From assembly GCA_003254925.1 (NCBI GenBank), contig QANZ01012406.1, positions 132,962-196,961 of the forward strand: a DNA stretch of 64,000 bases. The letters are read 5' to 3'. Both the position numbers and the translations under genes were made by a program. The notes beneath the pieces are model-generated. The model had not been told where the DNA came from. It made no database searches and was given only the letters and a program-made list of their open reading frames with translations. Below are positions 52,401 to 63,032 of this stretch, in pieces (the stretch's first letter is position 1; the number at the start of each line of letters is the position of its first letter). The stretch is from Chamaecrista fasciculata. Lineage: Eukaryota; Streptophyta; Magnoliopsida; Fabales; Fabaceae.

Positions 52401-55400
52401 TCATCCCAAGCATCTTGAAAGTGGGTTCCGAAGAGGAGGCCGGCCCCGCCTTGGTCGGTGGGGTCGACAGAAGTCCTTCCAAGGCAAAGCAAGAACATGG
52501 AGCCACCTCTCTTGATCTCATGGGACCTTGATCGGAGGAAGGCTGCCAAATCAGACTGAAACTGCTTCTTGTATGCATTGGCTGTGCTCTCACTAGCTCC
52601 ATGGATGAACACTCTTCCTCTATTGTATGCACTTGACCTCTTCTCCACCACACTTTCTGGCACCTGCAAAATCATCATCATCATCATCATTAATTAAGTT
52701 TAATCAGGGTAATTAATTAAGAGAGTGAGTGAAGTAATAAGAGTATGGATGTGAAGTTAATTACTAATAAAGTTTTCATGAATAAATGTATTAGGATCTA
52801 TACTCTTTTTTTTTTTTTGTAAATTTTAAATATTAAAGTCAATAAAAATTGGTCTAATGGATAAAGAGTTGGCTCATATATAACTTATAAGGTCGTTTAA
52901 GTTAATATGAGGATCAAAGGGCTTATTGAATTTTAAGTTATGCCTTAATATAATATTGATAAACTTTGGAGACTTAATTAATTCACCTAAATTTTAATCA
53001 AAATAAAAAGGTTCATACTTGTTGGACTTTTTTTTCCTAACTTGCTGGCACCTGTATCATCATCATCTCATCATCATTAATCATCAAGTTTAACTAGGGT
53101 AATTAGGAGAGAGTGACTGAAATATTAAATAAACAAGAACAGATCCCTTAAAACGAGCAAGAGATAGAGACGTGAAGTTACTAGACGAATAAATGTATTA
53201 GGATCTACATTGACTTTGACAATTTTATATTGTTTTTCTGACTTTAGCTAATCTTTTTTTATGTAAATTGTACATATTAGACTACTGTTTCTATCTATTT
53301 ATGTACATTTTGCATTATAAGATTGAGATATTTCAAAGAGTCATGGTTCATTCTATGTAGAAACAAACAACATATTTTAATTTAATTCAGTTTTTCTCGA
53401 AAATATGTATATATGAATATTTAGATACATTTACATTCTATATATAGTCAATTAGTCTTAAAACATATATTGATGAATGAATTGGATCATAGATATGTGC
53501 TGTCGTCATTTATAGAAAGGATTAATTAAAATTTAAATAATGAAGAGGGATATAATGTTTTGAATCGAATCATTTTAACTTTTTATAAAAGTTATTTTCA
53601 CATGGTTCTTCATATATATATATATATATATATATCTTGATTCTGGTTGAAGGGATACGATATATTTACATTTGTATATATATATATGCTTAGTAAAACT
53701 AGAATATATTTTATCTAGCTAAGCTTAATTTGTTTATTATAAGCTTGAATTATTTATTTATTTTTATAAATCTAAGTATCTAACCTACTTATTAGCTAGT
53801 TAAAAATGTTCCCCATTTAGACATATGCTTTCACTCAGAAACAGACATTGGAAAACTTGTTGGATAATAAAATCCAGGGCAGACGGCCCCATTTGAAAAT
53901 AAAGAATGTAGAAACAACATTACGTGCTTCAAATGCATGCATTCAAAATCAATGTCCAACTACGTCATTGTCTCTTCAAACTTCCTCTCTCTATTTTTTC
54001 AACCCTCAAGAGTCAAGACAATAATGGATTTGTTGCATTAACTTTTTGACCCTAATATTATAATTTTCATTACATCATTTATTTAATTATCCTTGGGAAG
54101 CGGCATAGAAAATTTCAAGAGATTTTCTTTAAGTTTATGTTATACATATTATAGATATATTTTTAATTCTTATTTTTCACAAACATAAATTATTTAGTTT
54201 CTATTAATAATATTTTAAGGATTAAATAGTTAATATTTATAAAACATTAAATATAATAATAATAATAAATAAATTCGTTTTGTTGTTTTAAAGTTTAATA
54301 AAAATAAGAATTGATCATTTCATTATACTTTTATAATCTAATTATATTTTTTAAAATTGAAAATAATATTTATTTTTATCTTCCTATATGATGATACATG
54401 TAAAACCTACTAGTATATAAATATGGTCCTGGGGAGTTCTGCGGTGTGAAACTCCAAGAAAGTCATAAAGTTAAAAGGAGGTTAGCAAACGTAACTGTCA
54501 TTCACCAAAAGGTTTTAGAAATTTTGGTATGCATTCATCATCACCATTTTTTTTCCAATCAAAAGCTTTCATTAAGAGTGAAAGTGTAAAAGCGAAGAAT
54601 ATGCAGATCACAAAGTTAAAAAGCTGTGTATACTGATTTTAATTTGCACTAAGATCCATGTTTAATTTATGGTAATGACCATTTTAGGTTTCCTATATAT
54701 ATATACGTAATGAGATTTAAAAACATTAGGTATAGTACGTAACAAATATGTGTTGGATTCAAACATCTTTAATTTGTAATCATTTTTTTCATATATATAA
54801 AAGTTATCGAATTCCTAACTTTTTTTTTTTGTAATAGAACATTATATTATCAAATTTTTAAGAAAAAATCTCCCACCTATCTAAAGTTGAACATAAATTT
54901 TGTTGATAATTAATTAATTAAGGTCAAAGGGTCATTTTGGTCCTAAATGTATGCATCAATGTTATTTTAGTCCTTTATATTTCAAAATATTCAAATTGGT
55001 CATAAATGTTGACAAAATGTTCTATTTTGATCTTAAATATTGGTAAAATATTTTATTTTAGTCTCAAACTATTGAATTTGCTCCTATTTCTCTTGTCTCT
55101 CATTTTAAGTTCAAAGGACTTGTTAAGAGGAACTCATATATAGCTCTCAATTCATCACATTTGAATTTAAAACGAAAAAAATATGATCAACTTTACTAGT
55201 AATATGTTCACTTAATCACAATCTAAAAGGAAGTAATTAATCATAAGAAATTTAGAAGAAATTAAATTAAATGGAAAAGAGAGTAGTTAACCTGAGACAA
55301 CCAGTGCAAGGAAAAGGCAGAGTGGAAAACATCGATGGACCTAGCCGGAAAAAGCCTCCGGTAGAAGGATCCGGGGACTCCGGCGGCAAAGTAGGAGCGG

Positions 55401-56598
55401 TGGTTGTCGGAGGCAAGGCACTCTTCCATGCTTTTGTTGGCGTGAAGCACCGGAGGGAGGAGCTGAAAGAGGGTGTTGAAATCATTGCTAGGGAGGTCGG
55501 AGAAGAAAGCCGAGAACTCCGGCGGGCGAAGGCGTAAGGCCTCATAGCGCTTGATGATGTGTTTGATGATGACATCCACCACGTTTATGGTGTTGCTTCC
55601 ACAAGAACACCCTAAATCCACAACCACAAATGGCACATCTTCACGAACCTCCAATTCAACTTTGTCTAGGGTTTCTTTGAGAAGGTGAAGCATGGAACGA
55701 GCATGCATGGCCTGCAACATCAATCAATTATATTATATAATTGTTAAGAGAATCATCATCATCATGGGTTATTTGAACTTTGAAGATCAAGTTGTGCGTA
55801 TTATATATATATTGTATTTATGTATGCCTATATGAAAAATGATAAGAGTTAAGAGATGTATAGCTTTCTTATTTTAATTAAGGATAAGTGAAAGAAAGGA
55901 GATCTTCTTCAAATATGACATTTGAAAAACATTATGTAAGATTACACCCTCAAAAGTTAAAATATTCCAGGAAAAAAATATAGTTTCAAAATTAAACTAA
56001 ATTCAACACACACTTGACCAGAACAAACATAAGAAATTAATTAAGGGTAATAATTTGTCAAGTTTTTTTTTTAGAAAAAATTTTAGCTAATGGAGTTGGA
56101 TCCATGAGATTCACTAATTAAGTCCATCTCAATAAACATCTACTATTAACAAAGTCTTCACATTAATAACGATATTTGAACTCACAATTTCATGAGTTGA
56201 CAACTCTTTATCAATTGGAATAAATTTTATTAATATGTTGGTTTTAGAGAGAGAGAGAGAGGCTTAAAATGGTAGGATCGAATTGAACTACTGACACTGA
56301 TGAATGACAATATGGTGGGTGAGGATATGGTATTTTATTTGTTTATAGAGATAGACTTAAAATAAATGAAGAGAGAGAGAGAGAGAGAGGCATATATATA
56401 TATATATGTAGTTATTTGTTTGATGAATTTAATGGAGAGACAGAAAAATTAAAGAGAAAATGGTAGGAGGAGAGTTTTGATGACCTGAGCTTGGGAATTG
56501 TTGGCATAGCTGGATTCTCCTTTGCCTCCTTTCATGCTTAGCAATCTCTCTAACTCCATATTATTAGATACTACAACATTGTCTCCCATGGGAGCCAT
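49484..56598 (-). CDS. IAMT1: Indole-3-acetate O-methyltransferase (SABATH family)
   Basis: Four coding exons on the minus strand, 56598-56485, 55711-55292, 52663-52388 and 49840-49484 (1,167 nt, 388 aa), are all in phase with GT-AG borders. Diagnostic stretches are GDNVVVSNNMELERLLSMKG, SYANNSQAQ, the SAM-binding DLGCSCGSNT (D70), FFSDLPSNDFNTLFQLLPP, HSAFSLHWLSQVPESV and the end LQFFHIVASLSF. These match the IAMT1 subgroup rather than salicylate or jasmonate methyltransferases. The enzyme methylates the carboxyl group of auxin (IAA) using SAM, giving inactive methyl-IAA, which matters for leaf shape and auxin balance. The introns are long (2.5, 2.6 and 0.8 kb) and contain a SINE and a duplicated acceptor region. 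Intact as read. Substrate preference is inferred from similarity. Confidence 0.95.
52116..52319 (-). mobile_element. Au-like tRNA-derived SINE with 19-bp target duplication
   Basis: The element itself is 52135-52300, reading on the minus strand. TTGGCGCAACGATAAG at its 5' end resembles a pol III A box and CACAAGTTTAAATTC a decayed B box. Towards the 3' end come TGTTGCGTACATCTGACC and GCTTTGGGCCGCC, then a short T-run, as in Au-type plant SINEs. ATCTTTTAAAAAATATAAA is repeated perfectly at 52116-52134 and 52301-52319. It sits in intron 3 of IAMT1, in the gene's own orientation, about 70 bp from exon 3. Confidence 0.88.
52656..52810. repeat. Direct duplication A around the IAMT1 exon 3 acceptor
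   Basis: GGCACCTGCAAAATCATCATC through AATAAATGTATTAGGATCTA is repeated, diverged, at 53043-53208. Copy A includes the real splice acceptor of exon 3 (minus strand GCAG|GTGCCAG). Confidence 0.75.
52845..52990 (+). mobile_element. Possible SINE fragment
   Basis: TTGGTCTAATGGATAAAGAG resembles an A box. A degraded B-box-like AGGTCGTTTAAGTT follows 35 bp later. It resembles the segments at 32990 and 56085. Confidence 0.38.
53043..53208. repeat. Direct duplication B with a decoy splice acceptor
   Basis: It starts CTGGCACCTGTATCATC and ends AATAAATGTATTAGGATCTA, like copy A. On the minus strand it reads GATACAG|GTGCCAG, preserving an acceptor-like AG in intron 2 of IAMT1. Confidence 0.72.
56085..56235 (-). 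mobile_element. Possible SINE fragment in IAMT1 intron 1
   Basis: On the minus strand CCAATTGATAAAGAGTTGTC is followed by GTGAGTTCAAATATC (B-box-like). A/T-rich borders (AAATTTTAG, AAATTTTAT) might be a target duplication. Confidence 0.42.
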
Positions 56599-57484
56599 TT
56601 ATATACTATATATATGCCTATTATTTAGAGTAGCTCTCTGGAAATAAGATATAGAGAGTGTGTGTATATATATATATATATGAAGTGAAGGTGTTCTCTG
56701 TCTAAGATAGACAAAACTGAAGGACAAGTGTTAATATATATATAGACAAAGGAAAAGGCTGTGTTTGCTTCTATTGGGTAATACAATTATTATATAAATA
56801 TTCAAACCAAAAATCTTTAACGAAACTCAGAAAAAGTTAAGAGAGATTATCAGAATATATATATGGGCCTCACATGCATCAAGGGAAAGGGCCCAAGATT
56901 GGCGCCGGATTTTGATTTTTCTGTCTTTTAACTTAAGCATCACAGTGGAATTTTAATTGATTTTCAATATATACATGTATATAATTATATATGCATTAAT
57001 TTTAGATGTTTGCAATCCAGTACAAACTGCATAAAATATTAGAAGATTCGAGAAAATTTGAAAAAAAAATATGTTCTTATATAAGTAATCTTTGAAAAAT
57101 GGGTTTACAACTTTTTTTTTTAATCAAATTACTGGATTCTTATTATATATGTATCTTGATTGTTATATTTATTGATAACTGCAAATGGAAAAAGTGTTAT
57201 GATAATAGATGTATATATCCATATATCAAAAAAAAAAAATTGTATATATCCATGTCTGAGAAGTGATAGTAATCATATTCTACTCCTGCTTTTTGTGTAA
57301 ATTACTGAGGTGGTAATTATAGTTGAAACTTGTAAAAGAATAACTCAAAAAAAAAAAAAAGACTTCATATTTATCCAGAGTAATAATAATATCAATATTT
57401 GTGGGTCCAGACGAAATTTTCTTGTTTTGATAATAGTGATTAGGAATCAAGATATTCTCTCCAAGAAAAAACAAAAACAGAGAT
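56599..57484 (-). promoter_or_regulatory. IAMT1 upstream region
   Basis: The first 200 bp upstream of the start codon are rich in TA and GA microsatellites (for example GTGTGTATATATATA near 56660). A micro-insertion lies at 57210-57253. No specific auxin or other element was recognised with confidence. Confidence 0.4.
57210..57253 (+). repeat. Micro-insertion: A12 tail with 13-bp direct repeats
   Basis: TGTATATATCCAT occurs at 57210-57222 and 57241-57253. The 18 nt between are ATATC, twelve A and a final T. Confidence 0.8.
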
Positions 57485-57845
57485 TATGGGTCAGTTCGTT
57501 TCCGTTTTTTTTAAAATCTGTTTTGATTATAATCATGTTTTGATTATAATCAAATTTGATTATTTTTGTAGTGGTGTTTGGATGATTGTTGATTATTTGT
57601 GTGAAATTATTAAAATGGGTATGAAATGATTGTGGTAGGTGGATAAAAAGTAAGGAAATTGATAAATTGTATAGGGGTATAAATGGAAGAAAAAGTTAGA
57701 AAAAGTAAGGTGTGATTTGATTATAATAAAAGTGTGTTTGGATGTGATTGTTGTTGTGGAAAAAAACAAAAATGTTACTGTTTGCCTTGAAAAACGTGAA
57801 ATCTTGATTATTTTTGTGAGTTGGTTGTGGGATGTTTTTCCGAAT

Positions 57846-57929
57846 CGGTGCACCGTTTCATTTTTTGCCTACGAAAACGGTGCACCGTTTAAGAAAATCG
57901 GTGCACCGTTTAAGCAAATCGGTGCACCG
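57846..57929. repeat. Cluster of four CGGTGCACCG palindromes
   Basis: Perfect 10-bp palindromes lie at 57846-57855, 57878-57887, 57899-57908 and 57920-57929. The last three are spaced 21 bp apart, two helical turns, and carry the same GTTTAAG(A/C)AAAT linker. Confidence 0.9.
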
Positions 57930-57989
57930 ATTCGCATTAGATGAGAGAGAAAAATTTAACGCACGCGGACCCGAATTTTTTTTCCAATT

Positions 57990-58075
57990 TGGCATAAATC
58001 TATCTCTCTCCTCTCTCTCTCTCTCTCAATTCATCCTCTCTCTCTCGATTCATCTCTCTCTCTCTCTCGATTCAA
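57990..58075. repeat. CT-rich imperfect microsatellite with CGATTCATC interruptions
   Basis: Several (CT)n blocks are separated by AATTCATC or CGATTCA. It resembles a captured plant 5' UTR. Confidence 0.8.
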
Positions 58076-58111
58076 TTTGGGACTAGGATTGCAACATCCT
58101 CTCTCTCTCCC

Positions 58112-58447
58112 GAGACTCGCAATCCAAATCACCAGCCAACCCCCAAATCTGATGTTTTTGCTTATGGCATTCTGTTGCTTGAACTTTTGACAGGGAAGCC
58201 TCCTTCACAGCATCCATTCTTGGCGCCCACTGATATGGTAAGTTGGGCGAAATCCATTAGGGAAGAAAATAATGGGAGCGAAGATAATCGAATGGACATG
58301 CTTCTTGATGTTGCTACCACTTGTAGCTCGACCTCTCCTGAGCAAAGACCCACTATGTGGCAGGTCTTGAAGATGTTGCAGGAAATTAAAGAGATTGTAT
58401 TATTAGAGGATACTACTGAATTGGATCAACGCACTACCGACTCTTAA
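58112..58447 (+). pseudogene. Captured C-lobe of a leucine-rich-repeat receptor-like kinase
   Basis: One open frame reads ETRNPNHQPTPKSDVFAYG, then LLLELLTGKPPSQHPFLAP, and SPEQRPTMWQVLKMLQEIKE before a TAA. These are kinase subdomains VIII/IX to XI of the atypical LRR-RLK group that includes likely inactive kinases. The start of the kinase, the receptor part and the catalytic loop are absent. It lies inside the 57488-59006 element and has no start of its own, so it is a transposon-carried gene fragment. The frame is still open, so capture may be recent. Confidence 0.85.
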
Positions 58448-59159
58448 TATTCCTCTTTAATTTATTTATTACTTTTTCGTTTGATTTAATTTCTTCATAT
58501 ATATTTGCCAGATGAAGAGGATTAGCTTTAGATGGAAAGTACATTAATGAAGGTAACAAAAATCTAAAATGTTGTATTCCTTAAATTCCCAGGCAATGGC
58601 CGATTTTTCGATGGGTGCTGCAGGTGGGATCTGAGAATGGGATCTGAGAATGGGACGAGAGACAGAGAGAGAACGGTGGGGAGGAAGAAGAAAAATAATG
58701 GTTAAAATATGAATTTCAATCCTAAATTATTTGGACAAAATAACAATTTAGCCCAACACAAGAATGAGTATTTCCAAAATGGTCCAATATTGAGGTAAAA
58801 GACCATTTTGTCCTTTGTGATTGGAGAATGAATGTATTAGAGTATAGGTAATTATAGGTTTATGTATAGGGGTATAAGTGTAATTGAGTGTGTTTGATTA
58901 TTTAAGAATTATGATTATAATTGAATCAGGAAAAAAACGTAAACGAACGTGTTTATTTTGATTATAATCAAAACAGATTATAATCAAAACGGAAACGAAC
59001 TGGGCCTATGATTCCAGATATGTATCAACAAATAAATAAATATAGAAGATCGAACTTAATTATAACCATTAACAGTAGTGGGTATTGATTAATGAGTCTA
59101 AATGTCCATTTTGCCCCCATATAAGAAGAGAATTAGCTCAAAATATATCTATCAATAAT

Positions 59160-59400
59160 GAGTTAGTCTAAGATGCAAAGTTTGATTCTTGACATGGAAT
59201 GTAATTGCTGATGTGGCATAATTATAATCATTGATATAATTTAATGCTAAAAAATAATAAAAAAATAATAATTTTTTCAATCAATCAAAACTGTATATGG
59301 AGTCACATCATAACTAACTATTCCACGTGTTATTATATTATTGACTCATAACTCATTGCATCCCATGTCAAGAATCAAACTTTGCATTATAGACTCGCAC
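59160..59400. mobile_element. MULE-type MITE with 9-bp target duplication
   Basis: The inverted ends share GAGT(TA)GTCTA and ATGCAAAGTTTGATTCTTGA with its complement. ATCAATAAT is repeated perfectly at 59151-59159 and 59401-59409. Confidence 0.9.
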
Positions 59401-59409
59401 ATCAATAAT

Positions 59410-59932
59410 ATATTTGATAACGAGGTTACGTTCATGATACATACAACCTTTTTACCAAAGTTATTTGGATAATTAATTCTTACATTTGGAATTATTGGGT
59501 AATGATACGTATAGTATTATTATAAGGGTACCAGTTAATTATGTGAGAACACTGATGAAGGTGACAATTATGAATTGATTAATATTCAAAGGCTACGTAT
59601 CTAATCTATGTTTCCTTGAGTTCTTTAATCCGAAGATTTGCAACGTAAATAAGCTTAAGTTGATTACTGTCTTATGAGCAATTATAATTGTTTGTTAGTT
59701 TTTTTTTTCTCGTGGAAGTTTAATTACATTTGTCGGCATTATGGTACTTTATTAAAAAATAATAGAGAGGTCAAAGTGATCCGTAAAAAGCCTAATGATG
59801 AATAATTATTTATGGTTTAATCGAGTGCATCATCCCTGAAATCAAGGTTCAGTTTGTACCTAGCTACTATACCAATTAAACATTATTAAATAGGCTCGTA
59901 TAACTTCTGTGGAATAATAAAAAAAAAAATTT
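59410..59932. other. AT-rich spacer, nothing recognised
   Basis: No gene or clear element. Confidence 0.55.
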
Positions 59933-60282
59933 AAGTGTAAATTTGGTCTCATATCTTTTGCTGAGTTTTCAATTTGATTTTATATTTTTTTTGTTGTACT
60001 TTGGTCCCATGTCTTTGCAAAATGTCCCAATTTGAACCCATATCATTTTTTGTCAAGTTGCAGAATTGGTTTCATATCTTTGTTAAAGGATTAGTTGATT
60101 TTTTTATAAAGATATAAGACCACTTATGCACCTGACCCAAAAATATAGAACCAATTCTGCAACAAAAAAAGATGAGACTAAATTGAGAACTGACCCAAAG
60201 TTATGAGACCAAAAGTACAATAGAAAAATAAGTAAGACCAAATTGAGAATTCAAAAAAAGATATGAGACCAAATTTATACTT
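59933..60282. mobile_element. Foldback MITE
   Basis: AAGTGTAAATTTGGTCTCAT at the left end pairs with ATGAGACCAAATTTATACTT at the right end; the pairing continues for most of each half. It is flanked by A-runs, so the target duplication is ambiguous. Confidence 0.7.
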
Positions 60283-60771
60283 TTGACAAAAAAAAAATCA
60301 GCGAGAAACATTCCATCACTAATTTGTTGTCACGTCTGAGCAAAAGAAAAATAGCAACGAAATTTTCCGTCTGTTATCTACGGCATACAATTAGCTACAA
60401 AAGTTTTCATAGCAATTTTGTAGCTAATCTGTTGCAAAAATCACTAACCAATGCAAACTTATGATATTTGGACTTCCAACGGCCTTGACAACCCAAATGA
60501 ATGGGAAAAAGGAAGCATTTCCTCAAGATGATATAAATTAAAGTGCTAATATATTATATTAATTAATCTAACCCATGCATGCAGGTATGATGATAGATAT
60601 ATGTATAATCCCTCAGGCTATGATCATTGTAAAAGCTAAGAATTACACATGCAATAATATAAAAACTAGGAATAGTGTCTTCGTTCTAAATTAAACTCTA
60701 TAAATGTAATTAAGCCCCTATATATATATATAAACCTAAAGGGCCCCTTCATTCCTGAACACCAAAGTCTA

Positions 60772-60794
60772 AACCGGCGTGATAGTCGCCGGTT
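60772..60794. other. Perfect GC-rich hairpin
   Basis: AACCGGCG, a 7-nt loop and CGCCGGTT, immediately followed by the palindrome TTCACGTGAA (60793-60802). It stands out in AT-rich surroundings. Function unknown. Confidence 0.6.
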
Positions 60795-60855
60795 CACGTG
60801 AACCTCACCTATATATATATGATCAATCATACTTCGTTTCATATATATATTTTTT

Positions 60856-61190
60856 AGGCCAAAATCCAAGTTTTGATTTTTATATCTTGTGCTCAGTTTC
60901 TAATTCAGTTTTGCGTTTTTTTTCTTTTTGTTGTATTTTTTGTCTCATATTTTTGAATTAAATTTAAAATTGATCTTATATTCTTTTTTATTACAAATTT
61001 GGTTTCGTATCTTTATTCGATCAGATATAGAATCGGTTTAATATCTTTGGGTCAAGTAGAACGTTACTGACGATAAAATCTTTTACAAAAATATGAGACT
61101 AATTTTGTAATTTAGCTCAAAGATATAAGACCAAATCGAACCAAATTAAGAACTGAACACAATATATGAGACTAAATTTACAATTTGACC
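60856..61190. mobile_element. Foldback MITE related to 59933-60282
   Basis: The left AGGCCAAAATCC then TGTGCTCAGTTTCTAATTCA is imperfectly complementary to the right AATTAAGAACTGAACACAA then AATTTGACC. It is more diverged than the neighbour. Confidence 0.5.
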
Positions 61191-61322
61191 AATATTCTAC
61201 AATAATCTTACTTTATTATATATATGTGTATATATCTTGATCATGTCGCCATGCTGAGTCGAAAAGCCATATATACGAGTCTCGTGATACACCTTTGTTA
61301 TTTTTGCATAACTAACCTGTTT

Positions 61323-61363
61323 GACTCCTGCTTTTTTTTTTCTTGGTAAACGACTCCTGCTTT
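61323..61363 (-). repeat. Micro-insertion: A7 tail with 12-bp direct repeats
   Basis: GACTCCTGCTTT occurs at 61323-61334 and 61352-61363. The 17 nt between read GTTTACCAAG plus seven A on the minus strand. Confidence 0.8.
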
Positions 61364-61689
61364 GCTTTTAACCGTTTGTTGCCGTTTGAAGCTTTGAATT
61401 GTGTATGTCAGGGAATCATTACTTTTTTTCTTTTTACTAAGATATATAAAACAAATCTTCTACACCTTTTACTGATCAATGTACAGAAAACTCAATAATG
61501 AATATAAAAGATATCCAGAAATTCCATACATTCTTTACTATTTGAAAAATACTTATTTTGTTAAATTTAAGTATGTTGTTTGAAAATTGTTTGCTCTTGG
61601 AGCTTGTATATATGCATGTGAAAGTCTAATCGGATCATAAATTAATACGTTGAGAAGATCTCAAAAAGAGGAAAAAAAAAAAAAACAAC

Positions 61690-61775
61690 ATTATAAGGGG
61701 TCCCCATTAGCTAGGAATCGATCCCATGTGCTCTCACAATGCTGCACCAGTGCAATGACAATGACAATTGTTTTA
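61690..61775 (-). mobile_element. Possible tRNA-like SINE fragment
   Basis: On the minus strand CACTGGTGCAGCATTGTGAG and then GGGATCGATTCC resemble A and B boxes. A long T-tract follows. No flanking duplication found. Confidence 0.35.
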
Positions 61776-62653
61776 TTTATGTTTCATATTGGATAAATAA
61801 GCATTTTGAGTTATCTTTCATCACTTATAAATTAAATTGGACTCATTAATTTCTCACCATTTCAAATGGTTAAGATCATATCGTAATGCACATGAGGAGG
61901 GAGTTTCTATTTGGGGATACCCTCCCTTATCATAACTAGGTTCATAGCTTCAATTCCACATTTTTTTTTGGATTTATTGTTTATTATATTTTGGTCACTG
62001 AATTGGGTCTTGAAACTCCAACTTCAAACATTAAAGATTTCTTTATAGTTGCATTTAACATTAATCAACATTTACATTTAACTAGTATTGGATTTAATAA
62101 TTGTTTTAGAAGCATAAAATGATTTAAAAAGAACAAAAAAATGAACAAAACTAAAAACTTATTGAGAAATTTTTCTTTACTTTTCAAAGAAAATTTTACA
62201 TAATAGGCCAAAATGCACAGACACCCCCTGAGTTTTAGGGTGTATGCACATAACACCCATGAGATTTGTACAAATAGAACCCTTAGGTTTTCAATTACGT
62301 GCAAATAACACCATTTTGTTAAATTTTTGTTTATTTAGTCTATCAAGTGCCACATAAGTGAGGGTATAATAGTAATTTTATACAAAATTTAAGCTAAAGT
62401 CCTATTTTAGTCCCTCAAGGTTGCTCAAAGTTCTGTTTTGGTCCCTCAAGTTTCCAAAAAATTTCACTGTTACTCCGTCATCCAATTTTTTCGTTAAATA
62501 AAAGAAAAAAATGGTTTACATTCCCTAAAAGTTTTATTTTTTTTGAATTAAGGTCATTTCTTTTTATAATAGGACCAAAATGAAATAAAAAAATAAATAA
62601 ATTAGGATTTAAAACAATTTTGCCCCAAAATAAAAAGAACTCAAGTTCTTCAA

Positions 62654-62905
62654 TCACAGCACCCCGATTTTTCTTCTTCTTCTTCCCCCGCCGGATTCGA
62701 CGACGTCAATGGAATCATTTCGCTTCGAGGCTTCATTCACTTGCTCCATTTGATCCGGCGTCAATGGAATCGACGGCGATTGAACCACATAGTTAAGATC
62801 TTTCATATTGTTCTTCAGAACTTCGAATCGATCGGCGACGAGCACGGCGATGTCCTGATTTAGGTACATAAGGTTACGTTGAATCTGAAAGTGAATGAAG
62901 CCTGA
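62654..62905 (-). pseudogene. Captured gene fragment of unknown origin, partly mirrored
   Basis: The minus strand reads QIQRNLMYLNQDIAVLVADR, FEVLKNNMKDLNYVV and then PLTPDQMEQVNEASKRND. It looks like a genuine helical protein exon, but I do not recognise the parent. The piece EASKRNDSIDVVE is repeated in inverted orientation around 62890-62945. Confidence 0.5.
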
Positions 62906-62945
62906 AAGCGAAACGATTCCATTGACGTCGTCGATTCCGGCAGGG

Positions 62946-63032
62946 GAAGAAGAAGAAGAAGAAGAAGAAGAAGAAGAAGAAGAAGAAGAAGAAGAAGAAG
63001 AAGAAGAAGAAGAAGAAGAAGAAGAAGAAGAA
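62946..63032. repeat. (GAA)29 microsatellite
   Basis: Twenty-nine uninterrupted GAA units lie in the right arm of the nested foldback. The mirrored place in the left arm (about 62671-62683) has only about four TTC units. Confidence 0.93.

Larger units (their letters stand above)
57488..59006. mobile_element. PIF/Harbinger-like element carrying a receptor-kinase fragment
   Basis: The inverted ends are GGGTCAGTTCGTTTCCG and CGGAAACGAACTGGGCC. Three-base TAT flanks both sides (57485-57487 and 59007-59009), which would suit PIF/Harbinger, though 3 bp is weak evidence. The palindrome GATTATAATC occurs twice near each end (57525, 57542, 58960, 58976). There is no transposase. Internal cargo comprises a cluster of CGGTGCACCG palindromes, CT-repeats and a kinase fragment. 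It is a non-autonomous, gene-capturing (Pack-type) element. Confidence 0.78.

Noticed and set aside
54900-55130. Text like GGGTCATTTTGGTCCTAAAT, resembling one arm of a foldback MITE
   Set aside because: No matching opposite arm was found nearby, so it could be a solo fragment or chance resemblance.
55267-55575. Alternative open frames overlapping IAMT1 exon 2 on both strands
   Set aside because: The SABATH frame accounts for this sequence and is continuous through the splice sites; the others are shadows in a GC-richer exon.
61855-61965. SINE-like stretch with AATGGTTAAGATCAT and TAGGTTCATAGCTTC followed by T9
   Set aside because: Box-like words are present but no flanking duplication or matching copy was found, so not listed as a feature.
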